A program made the translations under genes and the position numbers. From contig CAZKJG010000021.1 of NCBI GenBank assembly GCA_964553045.1, forward strand, positions 1 to 52,829: a DNA stretch of 52,829 nucleotides, read 5' to 3'. Positions 8,882-17,606 of the stretch are shown here, in pieces. The notes below the pieces were generated by a model that did not search any database, was not told where the DNA came from, and saw nothing but the letters and a program-made list of their open reading frames with translations. Origin of the DNA: JAWLEP01 sp964553045 (GTDB lineage Bacteria > Fermentibacterota > Fermentibacteria > Fermentibacterales > JCC-6). Each line of letters opens with the position of its first letter. The stretch's first letter is position 1.

Positions 8882-9651
8882 GGCCCGTCCGCTTCGGGTG
8901 AGGGAATGACGTAGTACCTGTGCCAGTGCTTGCCGGTGACCAGAAGCCGGCCTTCATCCAGCAGGGCGATGCCGTTCATCACGTCCCTGCCCGGCCTTTC
9001 CGCCTCGGAGAAGGCGGACATGTCGATGACCTGTAGCACCTCGCCGGTGGCCGGTGAGATCCTGAGAATACGGTCGGTGCCCCATCGGTTGGCCAGAAGG
9101 CCCGCCGGCGTCCACTCCAGCTCGTTCAACAACGGTCTGGGCACTCCGTTCTGAGTCACCAGCAGGGTATCCAGCGGCGACATGTCGCGGGGGTCTCGGG
9201 CCACCAGCATCGCGCTTCCGTCCGAGGTGATCAGTCGGCTGCCGTTCGAGCAGATGCCCCAACCCTCGCCGGCGATGGACAGGGTGTCGACGATCGCCAG
9301 GTTGGCGGGGTCGAACCGAAGCACCAGCCCTTCCCTCCAGGTTAGAAGGTAGCCCAGGCCATCGTGGAAGGTGAGTCCTTCCGCGAAGACGGCGTCGCCC
9401 AGCCTGCGGGCGGCCAGTATCCTCCCAGTGCGTGGATCCACGGCTGCCAGAGAGCTCGTTCCGTAGCCTCCGGAGCTCTCGTAGAGTACGCCTTGCCGGA
9501 CCTCGAGGCCCTGCGTGTATCTGCCGGGATCGTGGGGCAGGGAGTACAGGGTGTCCGGCCTGGCAAGGGAAGGGGCCTCCGGCCTCCGCTCACCTGCGCA
9601 GAGGGCCAGGAGGGCCAGCAACAGGGCGGCCGGAGCCTCCCGGCCCGTCAA
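8878..9651 (-). CDS. Glutaminyl-peptide cyclotransferase (plant/papaya type), exported
   Basis: Converts N-terminal glutamine of proteins to pyroglutamate. The family pattern is clear throughout its beta-propeller: YTQGLEVRQGVLYESSGGYG, FAEGLTFHDGLGYLLTWREG, EGWGICSNG, LITSDGS, LNELEWTPAGLLANRW and DVMNGIALL. A hydrophobic N-terminus (PAALLLALLALCAG) indicates export; it is not a clean lipobox because the residue before Cys is Leu. The TTG at 9651 is chosen because GGAG lies 5 nt upstream and it starts just before the signal sequence; earlier in-frame codons overlap the M48 gene. It sits between a secreted protease and an exporter. Confidence 0.88.
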   Translation of the reverse strand: MTGREAPAALLLALLALCAGERRPEAPSLARPDTLYSLPHDPGRYTQGLEVRQGVLYESSGGYGTSSLAAVDPRTGRILAARRLGDAVFAEGLTFHDGLGYLLTWREGLVLRFDPANLAIVDTLSIAGEGWGICSNGSRLITSDGSAMLVARDPRDMSPLDTLLVTQNGVPRPLLNELEWTPAGLLANRWGTDRILRISPATGEVLQVIDMSAFSEAERPGRDVMNGIALLDEGRLLVTGKHWHRYYVIPSPEADGP

Positions 9652-9706
9652 GTCGTCTCCGGACGGGTGGCCGGCAGGGCCCCCGTCCGCGCGTCGGGCC
9701 GGCTCC

Positions 9707-10660
9707 TCAGCGCCTTGCTCCCCCGCCGGATCCTCCGGTGTCGCCACCGCTTCTGCCCGAGCCGCCGGAGGAGGACGATGAGGCGCTGCCCGGGTCGATG
9801 GACGACCGCTCGGCGAAGCGGGCGGTCCTCTGCGCCACTCCGAGGGGTGTTCCGCTGCATCCTCCCAGGGCCTCTTCCACCACTTCCAGCCGGTCCTCGG
9901 GGGAGGGGTGGGTCTGCCAGAAGCCCGGGCCCGACCGGCTGTCGATGGCGGCCATGGCCTGCAGCACCCGCCTCAGCGCGGCGGGATCGTAGCCCGATCG
10001 GTCCAGGATGGCCACCGCAAGGCTGTCGGCCTGCTTCTCCGAGTCCCTGCTGTAGCCGCGGGTGACCAGGTTCGTGGTTATGTCGCTGACCACGTCGCCG
10101 TAGCTCTCGGAGAGCTCCCGGACTTCGTCGCTGCCGTAGTTCTCGGCCGCGGCGGTTCCCAGTTGCGCGAAGGCCCCGGTCCACTTTGCCTTCTCCACCG
10201 AGTGGAGGCCGTGCTTGAGGGCCACGTGCGAGATCTCGTGGGCCAGGATGGCGGCCAGCTCGTCTTCGCTTTCGGCCAGCTCGTACAGGCCTCGGGATAT
10301 GAATACCAGGCCGCCGGGGCAGGACATGGCGTTGATCTCGTCGCTGTCCAGCAGGAGGAAGTGGTAGCCCCCGTAAGTGGCGGGCCGCGGCGAGAAGACC
10401 GATACCGCCCTGCCAACCTGGTTCAGGTAGGTCTGCACGTCCGAGTCGGACACGGGGGTGTAGCCGTGGAAGATGTTTGCCGCGACCGCCCGGCCGATGA
10501 AGTACTCCTCGGTCTCGCTTATGTCCTTGGCGGCGTCCCGGAAGGACTCGCCCACCTCCAGTGCCGTCTGTACCTCGTCGCTCTGCACTACGTCGACCAC
10601 GTCGTCGATGTCGTCGAGGCCCCAGCCCAGAAGGGCCGCAATAACCAGTGCGGAGACCAT
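9707..10660 (-). CDS. M48 family metalloprotease, exported
   Basis: A 317-residue zinc protease. The zinc site is HEISH (141-145), with the third ligand probably Glu208 in DSEKQAD, the normal M48 spacing (BepA/Oma1-like). A short N-terminal hydrophobic stretch (VSALVIAALLGWGL) suggests export to the periplasm. The C-terminus is a low-complexity Ser/Gly tail ending in two arginines, like the tail of the preceding gene product. Its ATG overlaps the upstream stop codon (TGATG), so translation is coupled. Likely role: envelope protein quality control (inferred). Confidence 0.92.
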   Translation of the reverse strand: MVSALVIAALLGWGLDDIDDVVDVVQSDEVQTALEVGESFRDAAKDISETEEYFIGRAVAANIFHGYTPVSDSDVQTYLNQVGRAVSVFSPRPATYGGYHFLLLDSDEINAMSCPGGLVFISRGLYELAESEDELAAILAHEISHVALKHGLHSVEKAKWTGAFAQLGTAAAENYGSDEVRELSESYGDVVSDITTNLVTRGYSRDSEKQADSLAVAILDRSGYDPAALRRVLQAMAAIDSRSGPGFWQTHPSPEDRLEVVEEALGGCSGTPLGVAQRTARFAERSSIDPGSASSSSSGGSGRSGGDTGGSGGGARR

Positions 10661-11235
10661 CAGCGCCTCCCCCTTCCGCTGTCGCCGGAGCCGGAAGCTC
10701 CCCCGGAATCACCGGAATCCCCCCCGGTGGAGTCCGTGCCCTCGATCAGCCCTCCCTCGGCGAGGAAGGCCTCCAGCTCGGCCGGAGCGACCTCCAGCCT
10801 CTCCATGGCGTCAACCTTTGTGAAGTCGAGCTCGGGATGGTCGCTGCTGTAGGCATCCTCGACCTGGCTGTTGAAACCCCGGCCGGCCAGCATGACCTCG
10901 TCGGAGCTGACCTCGCCGGAGCCCGAGCCTATGCCGCCCTCGCCGACCACTGCTCCGGTAAGAGCCGTGGTGTGGACCCAGCCCGAGGTCCCGCCGGAAC
11001 GGGTGGCCATGAACCAGTCTCCGCTCTCTTCGCCCAGCGAGAGAACCTCACCGAAGGAAAGCTCGACGATGGGTTCGGCGTAGAAGACGGGCCTGGGAAA
11101 CATGTGCTGAGAGCGCACCTTGACAGTGGCCTGGCTTCCCGCCTCGGGAGGGTCCTCGGCGATGGCCGCGCCGGCGGCCAGAAGGCCCGCGGCCAACGCT
11201 GCGACAGCCCACAACCTGCATCCTTTCTCTCTCAT
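10660..11235 (-). CDS. Exported protein with SH3-like domain
   Basis: A 191-residue protein with a signal peptide (WAVAALAAGLLAAGAAIA) and an SH3b-like region (residues 35-95; EVLSLGEESGDWFMATRSGGTSGWVH), as in bacterial cell-wall or protein-binding modules. The rest is acidic, ending in a Gly/Ser/Asp repeat tail and RGRR. The ATG at 11235 is chosen over the more distal start because GGAGGAGAA precedes it and the signal peptide follows at once. Coupled to the M48 gene. No enzymatic function is evident; it may tether or activate the protease. Confidence 0.82.
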   Translation of the reverse strand: MREKGCRLWAVAALAAGLLAAGAAIAEDPPEAGSQATVKVRSQHMFPRPVFYAEPIVELSFGEVLSLGEESGDWFMATRSGGTSGWVHTTALTGAVVGEGGIGSGSGEVSSDEVMLAGRGFNSQVEDAYSSDHPELDFTKVDAMERLEVAPAELEAFLAEGGLIEGTDSTGGDSGDSGGASGSGDSGRGRR

Positions 11236-11248
11236 TTCTCCTCCGCTC

Positions 11249-13390
11249 CTACTTGCTGCTGAGGACGAAGACCCCGTCCTCATGGGGGGGGATAGCCCCG
11301 CTTCGCATGCCGGCGCATCTGCGGGCCATGAGCCGCGACGGCGGGTCCTCGGGCATTCGGGCGAATAGCTTCTCCGCCTCCTCCAGCCGGCCCCGCCGGT
11401 ACAGCGCCAGCGCTCTACCGTACTCCTGCAGGATATGCTCGACCGCCGGGTCGGGGCAACCCTGCCGGCAGACGAGCTCCATAACCGTCACCGGGCGCTT
11501 CTGACCGACCACCCTTACCGTATCCAGCTCCCGGAAGACGAAACCCTCGCCGGCGGCTTCGGCAGTGGCGGCCGAACACATGGCTAGCGTGCCGTAGACC
11601 TTGTTCACGCCCTCCAGCCTGGCGGCCAGGTTGACCGCCTCGCCCATCATCGTGTAGTCGAAACGCTTCTGCGAGCCCATGTTTCCTACGACCATGGGCC
11701 CGGAGTTCAGCCCCATCCTGGTGACTATCTCCGGGTATCCCCTGGAGGAGAGCTCGCCGTTTAGCTCTGCGTGCATGTTCCGACAGTCCAGGGCCGCGCC
11801 GCAGGCCCTGGCAGCGTGGTCGGGAACGTGCAGGGGAGCCCCCCAGAATGCGATTACGGCGTCGCCTTCGAACTTGTCCACGGTGCCGCCGGTCTGCATG
11901 ATGATGTCGGCCATGCGGGTTAGGTAGACGTTCAGAAGGCTGACCAACTCCGTGGGATCGAGGCCCTCCGCGATGGTGGTAAAGCCCCTTATGTCCGAGA
12001 AGAAGGCGGTCATCACCCGCTTCTCGCCACCCAGCGACAACCGTTCCGGTGAGGAGATCACCTGGCTGACCACATCCGGAGACAGGTACTGGGAGAACGC
12101 CTTCCTGATGTACCTCTTCTGGCTTGTGGCGTGACTGTAGGAGGCCACGCCGCCGCCGATCAGGGCAAGTATGCCCGAGGAGAGGGGGAAGGCCATCTCC
12201 ACCCATATCCCCCTGTCGAACAGCAGCACCGCCAAGGCCAGGTATACAACCAGAGGGGCAAGTGCCGCCAGAGCCGCAAGGTAGACGCTTCGGACAGTTC
12301 GGAAGGCTGCCGCGGCCAGGAGCGCCAGGAGAGCGGCCGCCGCAATCCCCGCCGAGGGAGGAAGGGGTCTGACCGCCCTGCCCGCCATCATGTTGTCCAG
12401 CGCCGTGGCCAGCACCTCCACACCGGGATAGACCGATGAGAATGGCGTGGGCTTGAGGTCCATCAGCCCGGCGGCGGTATACCCGAACAGAACCGTTGCC
12501 CCGTCGAACAGGGTCGAATCCACAAGAGGGGGCTGGCCTGCGGCCATGGATTCCATGGACGCCAGCAGGTCGGCTATGGGAACGTAGGTGTAGGTCTCCC
12601 TGGGCCCGTGGTAGTCGAGGACCATCCCGTATTCACCGTCAAGGGGAACGGTTCTTCCGGCCATTTCAAGACGGTCCGGGGCCAAGGTCACCTCACCTTC
12701 GCCGGTGAGCGTCCAGGCCACCGCCAGCGGAAGCGCGGGCACCACGCCTTCCGGAGAGGTCCTGGCCACCCGAATGCGGCGGAATACGCCGTCGTCGTCG
12801 GGCGACTGGGAGGTGCTTCCCAGCATGTAGGCTCCCGAGAGTATGTCGTCGGTGGGAGGATTGCACGACAGAACGGTGTCAGGGTCGCCCAGCAGCCTGA
12901 CACCGGGAAGCAGGGCCTTCTTCGGGATGGTGTCGCGCCGGCCTCCATGCACCCTGCTGTGGGCCTCCACCGCGAAGAGGGCTGTGGTGGTCGAGGCCGC
13001 CGTCCCCAGGGCGTAGTCGTCCGCTCCTCCGTAGATGGACGGCAGGTCGAACAGGATATCGAAGACCACCGCCTCCGCTCCCCAGCGGGACAGGATCTCC
13101 ACGCAATCGGCGTAGATCTGTCTGGGCCAGGGCCATGAGAGCCACGAGAGCCGGTCCATCGAGTCGCCGTTGAGCACTACGAGGACTATGGAATCATCGG
13201 CCCGCTCCGGGGCGGGCGTCAGCCGCTGCCGGTAGTCGAAGAGGGTCCACTCCCACTGTCTGACGATTCCGGTGCTGGAGAGCAGGGCGGCTCCCAGCAC
13301 CGAGGCAAGTGCTACCAGCAGCAGCCGGCGGCTGAATGAGCCCGTCCGGAGAAGACCCGAGAGCGCTCCCGGGCCCGCGTCACCTTTCAC
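11249..13390 (-). CDS. CHASE2-domain class III adenylate cyclase
   Basis: A 713-residue membrane sensor. Order: N-terminal helix, extracytoplasmic CHASE2 domain (FDYRQRLTPAPERADDSIVLV through the Pro-Gly-rich segment), three membrane helices, and a class III cyclase domain from about residue 450. Metal-binding Asp466 (SDIRGFT) and Asp510 (FEGDAV), transition-state Asn587 and Arg591 (NLAAR) and the adenine-selective pair Lys506 and Asp578 are all present, so it should make cAMP. A short helical-repeat-like tail (YGRALALYRRGRLEEAEKLF) follows. The start is taken as GTG at 13390, overlapping the HD-GYP gene by 11 nt; 13435 is possible. Confidence 0.93.
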   Translation of the reverse strand: MKGDAGPGALSGLLRTGSFSRRLLLVALASVLGAALLSSTGIVRQWEWTLFDYRQRLTPAPERADDSIVLVVLNGDSMDRLSWLSWPWPRQIYADCVEILSRWGAEAVVFDILFDLPSIYGGADDYALGTAASTTTALFAVEAHSRVHGGRRDTIPKKALLPGVRLLGDPDTVLSCNPPTDDILSGAYMLGSTSQSPDDDGVFRRIRVARTSPEGVVPALPLAVAWTLTGEGEVTLAPDRLEMAGRTVPLDGEYGMVLDYHGPRETYTYVPIADLLASMESMAAGQPPLVDSTLFDGATVLFGYTAAGLMDLKPTPFSSVYPGVEVLATALDNMMAGRAVRPLPPSAGIAAAALLALLAAAAFRTVRSVYLAALAALAPLVVYLALAVLLFDRGIWVEMAFPLSSGILALIGGGVASYSHATSQKRYIRKAFSQYLSPDVVSQVISSPERLSLGGEKRVMTAFFSDIRGFTTIAEGLDPTELVSLLNVYLTRMADIIMQTGGTVDKFEGDAVIAFWGAPLHVPDHAARACGAALDCRNMHAELNGELSSRGYPEIVTRMGLNSGPMVVGNMGSQKRFDYTMMGEAVNLAARLEGVNKVYGTLAMCSAATAEAAGEGFVFRELDTVRVVGQKRPVTVMELVCRQGCPDPAVEHILQEYGRALALYRRGRLEEAEKLFARMPEDPPSRLMARRCAGMRSGAIPPHEDGVFVLSSK

Positions 13391-14504
13391 CGACCGGCCC
13401 GCCCTCCAGAGAGAGGCCCAGTCTGGACAGCACACGGACGAAAGCGTCTACCACCTCGGGGTCGAACTGAATTCCAGCGCCCTCGCGGATCAGGTCCATG
13501 GCCTCGGACCGGGGCATGGGGCTTCGGTAATGTCGCTGGGATGTAAGGGACTCGAAGACGTCGGCAACCGCTATTATGCGGCCTCCCAGCGATATGTCCT
13601 CTCCGGAAAGCCCCCGCGGATACCCGGAGCCGTTCAGCCTCTCATGGTGTTCCACGGCGAACCGCGGCACGTCGCGAAGGCCACGCTCGAACTCTATTCT
13701 GGAGAGTATCTTCTCGGTGTGCTCCACGTGGGTGCGGATGACGGCCCTCTCCCTGTCGGACAGGGCTCCGTCCTTCTTCAGTATGCTGTCCGGAATGCCG
13801 ATCTTTCCGTAATCGTGAAGCAGCGCCGCGTACCTGATGGTCTCTATCTGGCCGGAATCCAGCCCCAGCTCCCGGGCCGTCTCCACCGAATAGAGCATCA
13901 CCTGGTAGCTGTGGCCGGCGGTAAGCGGGTCACGGGACTCGATGGATTCGGCGAGCGCGTTGACCAGGCCTTCGAACATCCGCCTGCGGCTCTCCAGCAT
14001 CTGGAAGTTCTGTATGGTTACCGCCGCCTCACCCGCTATGGCCTCCAGGAACTCAAGGTCCCCGCCGTCGAACTCGCCCTCCAGCCTGTTGACCAGCTGG
14101 AAGATGCCCACCTTCTCGCCCCCGGGCCCCACGATGGGGGCGGTCAGGAGCTGCTGGGTGGTGAAGCCCGTGCGCGCGTCCACCTCGGGATAGAAGCGAG
14201 GATCGGAGGGAACGTCGTCTATCACCAGGGGCCGGCCGGTATCGAAGACATGCCCGGCAATTCCGGAGTCGGCAGGAAAGCGAATCTCGTCGGATTCGCC
14301 CTCGGCCACCAGCGACCACAGCTCCTCCTCCTCGGCGTCGTAGAGGAAGACACTGGCCCTCTGGCAGTTGAGAACGATGCGAGTTTCCCGGGCCAGCAGC
14401 GTGATCAGCTGCCGTATGCTGCGGGCGGAGCCTATGGACCGCAGTATCCGCAGTATGACCGCGTTGCGTCTGTGAGCGGCAGCGTCGTCCGCCTGGCTTG
14501 ACAT
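13380..14504 (-). CDS. GAF plus HD-GYP domain protein, probable c-di-GMP phosphodiesterase
   Basis: A 374-residue cytoplasmic protein. Residues 30-175 form a GAF sensor domain; residues 180-365 are an HD-GYP domain with His198, HD at 230-231 (LLHDYGKIG), His259/His262, HH at 286-287 and the GYP signature at 294-296 inside HHERLNGSGYPRGL, plus Asp315. All catalytic residues are intact, so hydrolysis of c-di-GMP (or a related cyclic dinucleotide) is expected. It is the first gene of the cyclase cluster and overlaps the adenylate cyclase, suggesting that the two second messengers are managed together. Confidence 0.94.
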   Translation of the reverse strand: MSSQADDAAAHRRNAVILRILRSIGSARSIRQLITLLARETRIVLNCQRASVFLYDAEEEELWSLVAEGESDEIRFPADSGIAGHVFDTGRPLVIDDVPSDPRFYPEVDARTGFTTQQLLTAPIVGPGGEKVGIFQLVNRLEGEFDGGDLEFLEAIAGEAAVTIQNFQMLESRRRMFEGLVNALAESIESRDPLTAGHSYQVMLYSVETARELGLDSGQIETIRYAALLHDYGKIGIPDSILKKDGALSDRERAVIRTHVEHTEKILSRIEFERGLRDVPRFAVEHHERLNGSGYPRGLSGEDISLGGRIIAVADVFESLTSQRHYRSPMPRSEAMDLIREGAGIQFDPEVVDAFVRVLSRLGLSLEGGPVGER

Positions 14505-14566
14505 CGTCGCCCGCTATCCCTTCGCTCGCCCGGCGGACGGAGGTACCGCCGGCATGGTCGATGGTT

Positions 14567-14572
14567 ATTATA
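14567..14572 (-). promoter_or_regulatory. Candidate -10 element for the HD-GYP/cyclase cluster
   Basis: A perfect TATAAT on the minus strand, 62 nt before the HD-GYP start. No good -35 hexamer lies at the standard distance, so an activator may be needed if the promoter is real. Confidence 0.35.
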
Positions 14573-14637
14573 CCGCTTCGGATACCACTACTACTATGCG
14601 GTCGGAAACGGTTTTCGGAAAGACAGGGGGGAGGCCG

Positions 14638-15534
14638 GTGAAGGGCCGTTCGCAGGCAGCGCTCATGCTGGGAATCGCCACCTTATTCTGGGGCATGACC
14701 TTCGTGGTCATCAAGCCCCTGGTGAGAAGCGTCCCTCCCCTGCAGCTGGTGGCCCTGCGGTTCCTGGCGGCGGCGGCGATGCTGGCTCCGCTGGCGCTGC
14801 GAAGGGGCGGTGTACCCGGCCGACGGGTGCTGATTCGGGGTTCGCTGATGGGCCTTGTGCTCTTCGGGGGCTATTTCCTTCAGACGGCGGGACTGGTGCA
14901 CACGGGTGCCGGCAAGTCGGCCTTCATCACCTCGCTCTACGTGGTATTCACGCCGCTGGTCCTTGCCATCACGGGGTGGGGAAGGGCGGGTTCGAGGACT
15001 CTTCTGCCGGCCCTGGGGGCGATGGCGGGCATGTACCTTCTTGCCGGCCCTTCGGGGGGACTCAATCCCGGGGACTCGCTGACGGCCGGAAGCGCTCTGT
15101 GCTGGGCCGTGCACCTGGCGCTGATAGACCGGTACGCGGTGAGGGGCGAGGAGCTCGGACTCTGCCTGGTGCAGCTTGGCGTGGTGGGACTGGTTTCGCT
15201 GGCCGCCGCGCTCGTGGCCGGCTGGGGGAGCCCATCGTTCGGGCCGGCCGAGGTGGGGGGGCTTCTCTACCTTGCGCTGCCGGCCACGGTGCTGGTTGTT
15301 ATGTGGCAGCTGCGCTGGCAGCCCCTTCTGGGCGCTTCCGCCTCCGCGCTGATATACATCGGCGAAGCGGTAGTAGCCGCCACCGGCGGCGTAGTACTCT
15401 TCGGGGAGTCACTGCCGGCGACCGGATGGCTGGGAGCCGCCATGATACTGGGTTGCACATACTGGACGGTCTACATCTCCGAGAGGAGCCGGCGCAAAGC
15501 GTCGCTCGCCCCCAGCGGCATTCCCGAGAGATAG
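14638..15534 (+). CDS. EamA/DMT family transporter
   Basis: A 298-residue inner-membrane protein with ten predicted helices in two EamA repeats; the first repeat has the usual LFWGMTFVVIKPL near the N-terminus and the second ends in LGAAMILGCTYWTVYI. Family members export amino acids or other metabolites; the substrate is not evident. GTG at 14638 is chosen because GGGAGG lies just upstream and the membrane domain begins directly; ATG codons at 14554 and 14596 would add an unrelated leader. It is divergent from the HD-GYP gene. Confidence 0.86.
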   Translation: MKGRSQAALMLGIATLFWGMTFVVIKPLVRSVPPLQLVALRFLAAAAMLAPLALRRGGVPGRRVLIRGSLMGLVLFGGYFLQTAGLVHTGAGKSAFITSLYVVFTPLVLAITGWGRAGSRTLLPALGAMAGMYLLAGPSGGLNPGDSLTAGSALCWAVHLALIDRYAVRGEELGLCLVQLGVVGLVSLAAALVAGWGSPSFGPAEVGGLLYLALPATVLVVMWQLRWQPLLGASASALIYIGEAVVAATGGVVLFGESLPATGWLGAAMILGCTYWTVYISERSRRKASLAPSGIPER

Positions 15535-15538
15535 GCAG

Positions 15539-15566
15539 TTGACCCGCCGAGGCGTGCAAATATATT
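15539..15566 (+). promoter_or_regulatory. Promoter for the amidohydrolase gene
   Basis: TTGACC (15539-15544), 16-bp spacer, TATATT (15561-15566). It starts 5 nt after the EamA stop and is followed by AAGGAG at good distance from the ATG at 15589. Confidence 0.65.
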
Positions 15567-15588
15567 TGACTGACCGAAAGGAGATGGA

Positions 15589-16770
15589 ATGCACTACGCA
15601 ATAACGGACGTCACCGCTCATACCGTATCCGAAGGTACAGTGGAGGGATGCACGGTAGTGGTGCGGAACGGCAGGATCGAAGGCGTGGGCCGGGAAGTAT
15701 CCACCGAAGGTGTCGAGGATATCCGTTCCCTTCCGGGCTGTCACGTAACGCCCGGCATAATCGACGCTCACTGCCACGTGGGGGTCTTCAACGAGGGCGT
15801 GGGCGAGGTGGGAATGGACGGCAACGACTACAGCGACCCGATTACCCCGGAGATAAGGGCCCTCGACGGCATCTATCCAGACGACGAGGCGTTCGGAGAC
15901 GCCCGCAGGGCGGGCATAACTGCGCTGGGAATTGCCCCCGGAAGCGCCAACGTTATCGGGGGGCAGATAGCCGCACTGAAGACGGGGGGGAACATAACCG
16001 AGGAGATGACCCTCTCGGACTACGTGGGGTTGAAGTGCGCCTTTGGCGAGAATCCCAAGAGGGTCTACGGGGCCAAGGGCAAGATGCCCACCACCAGGAT
16101 GGGCGTTACGGCCAAGCTGCGCATTACGCTGATGCAGGCCAGGCTCTACGGCGACCGAAAGGCGCACCACCTCTCGGCTCCTGTGAAGGAGGGCGAGACC
16201 AGGGCACCCTTCAAGAGCGATTACCGCAAGGAGGTCATGCTGCGCGTACTGAGGAGGGAGGTGCCTCTGCGGGCGCACGCCCACCGGATGGACGACATAC
16301 AGTCGGCGGTACGGGTGGCCGAGGAGTTCGGACTGGACCTGGTCTTGGAGCACTGCACGGAGGGTCACCTGATAGCCGACTTCCTGGCCGGCAAAAGGGT
16401 ACCGGTCATAATCGGGCCCCTGGACGGGACGAAGCCCAAGGTGGAGCTGCGCAACGCCACCATGGAGGGGGCCCGAAAGCTGGAGGAGGCCGGGGTCAGC
16501 TTCGCGGTGATGACCGACGCTCCAGTCAAGAGGGTGGGTTCCCTGATAGACGACATGCGCAACTGCGTCAGGCACGGTGTAAGCCGGGAGACGGCACTGC
16601 GCGCAGTTACCGCGGTTCCGGCCCGAATCATGAGGCTCTCGGGACGTATCGGCTCCCTGAGTCCGGGAAGGGACGCGGACCTGGCCGTGTTCGAGGGAGA
16701 CCCCTTCGACTTCATGAGCGGCATTCGGGCTACTCTGGTCGACGGAGCAGTGGTTCACGGAGAGATCTAG
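15589..16770 (+). CDS. Amidohydrolase family protein (imidazolonepropionase-like)
   Basis: A 393-residue metal-dependent hydrolase. The N-terminal small beta domain leads to TPGIIDAHCHVG, whose HxH binds the first metal; further candidate ligands are His264 region histidines (RAHAHRMDD, LEHCTEGHL) and Asp in VMTDAPV. The C-terminal LSPGRDADLAVFEGDPF is the standard closing beta strand of the superfamily. Members of this group hydrolyse cyclic amides or aminoacyl prolines; the exact substrate is unknown. It has its own promoter and a GC-rich hairpin behind it. Confidence 0.9.
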   Translation: MHYAITDVTAHTVSEGTVEGCTVVVRNGRIEGVGREVSTEGVEDIRSLPGCHVTPGIIDAHCHVGVFNEGVGEVGMDGNDYSDPITPEIRALDGIYPDDEAFGDARRAGITALGIAPGSANVIGGQIAALKTGGNITEEMTLSDYVGLKCAFGENPKRVYGAKGKMPTTRMGVTAKLRITLMQARLYGDRKAHHLSAPVKEGETRAPFKSDYRKEVMLRVLRREVPLRAHAHRMDDIQSAVRVAEEFGLDLVLEHCTEGHLIADFLAGKRVPVIIGPLDGTKPKVELRNATMEGARKLEEAGVSFAVMTDAPVKRVGSLIDDMRNCVRHGVSRETALRAVTAVPARIMRLSGRIGSLSPGRDADLAVFEGDPFDFMSGIRATLVDGAVVHGEI

Positions 16771-16777
16771 CAACGGC

Positions 16778-16800
16778 GGCGGCCGGCCGCCCCGGCCGCC
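16778..16800 (+). terminator. GC-rich hairpin after the amidohydrolase gene
   Basis: A perfect 9-bp stem (GGCGGCCGG, 5-nt loop, CCGGCCGCC) 7 nt after the stop codon. No U tract follows. Confidence 0.5.
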
Positions 16801-16851
16801 GGACCTTCCCCTGCGTTCCCCGGAGACGGCAAGCCGCATTCATCGATGGGC

Positions 16852-16901
16852 TTGCATTCGGGAGATCGTCCGGTATAATCGTGAAAGTGTGAACTTGCAC
16901 A
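16852..16901 (+). promoter_or_regulatory. Promoter and possible operator of the rex-like gene
   Basis: TTGCAT (16852-16857), 16-bp spacer, perfect TATAAT (16874-16879). Just downstream, TGTGAACTTGCACA (16888-16901) forms an imperfect palindrome covering the expected transcription start. It resembles a compressed Rex box (half-sites TTGTGA and TCACAA), which would give autoregulation. Confidence 0.6.
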
Positions 16902-16913
16902 AAAGGGGGACGC

Positions 16914-17606
16914 ATGGATCCGGGAACGATACCCGAGGCCAGCAGGAGGAGGATCTCCCGATATATGCGCTGCCTGTCCATGGCCCTGGAGAGCGGAAAG
17001 GAATGGGTGACGTCTTCCTACCTGGCGCATCGATGCATGAAATCACCGGAGTCGGTCAGGCGGGATCTGGCCTCGCTGGGTTACCTGGGAAAGAGAGGGT
17101 CGGGCTACGATGTCCGCAGCCTGATGGAAAGCCTGAAGAAGGCCATGGGGCTGTCGTCGCCGCCTGAGCTGGCGATGGTGGGCGTGGGCAGGCTGGGGGA
17201 GGCGCTGCTCGGTTCGGGAATACCCGGAGGGCCCTACCGGTTCACCGGAGCGTTCGATGTGGACGGCCGAAAGACGGGCCGGAGGATGGGTGGCGTCGAG
17301 ATCCTGCCGCCGGAGCGCATGTACGACTACTTCCGGAGCAGAAGGGACATGTCAATAGCGGTAGTGGCTGTGGGCAGGGGACGGCTGCAGTCGACTGTGA
17401 ACGCGCTGGCCAGGGCCGGCTGCGGCTGGGTGCTCAGCTTCAGCCTGGAACCGGTGGAAGTTCCGGAGAGCATGGAGCTGCGGTACGCCGAGATAGCCAC
17501 GGAGCTGGATCTGATGGCGCGAATGATGGACAGGAATCGAAGGGACCGAGCGGCTCCTGGAGGGCCGGGCAGATTCGGAGGTATGCTCCTTGGGCTACGA
17601 CTATGA
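16914..17606 (+). CDS. rex: Rex-like redox-sensing transcriptional repressor
   Basis: A 230-residue regulator. Residues 10-67 are the Rex winged helix (SPESVRRDLASLGYLGKRGSGYDV matches the family recognition region) and residues 85-200 are a Rossmann domain with GVGRLG (90-95) for NAD(H). Rex senses the NADH/NAD ratio and represses fermentation or respiration genes. The C-terminal domain-swapped helix is present. A strong promoter with a candidate autoregulatory site precedes it. It overlaps the following oxidoreductase by 17 nt, so the pair forms an operon; a redox function for both is consistent. Confidence 0.86.
   Translation: MDPGTIPEASRRRISRYMRCLSMALESGKEWVTSSYLAHRCMKSPESVRRDLASLGYLGKRGSGYDVRSLMESLKKAMGLSSPPELAMVGVGRLGEALLGSGIPGGPYRFTGAFDVDGRKTGRRMGGVEILPPERMYDYFRSRRDMSIAVVAVGRGRLQSTVNALARAGCGWVLSFSLEPVEVPESMELRYAEIATELDLMARMMDRNRRDRAAPGGPGRFGGMLLGLRL

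Noticed and set aside
5856..8957. A single 1033-codon open frame on the minus strand
   Set aside because: Its first half is an out-of-frame shadow of the MFS gene (7568-8881). Only the part from the TTG at 7364 with a perfect SD shows MscS and cNMP domains.
16888..16901. CRP site at TGTGAACTTGCACA
   Set aside because: Half-site spacing is 2 bp shorter than the TGTGA-N6-TCACA consensus and it lies over the start site of a Rex-like gene, so autoregulation is the simpler reading.
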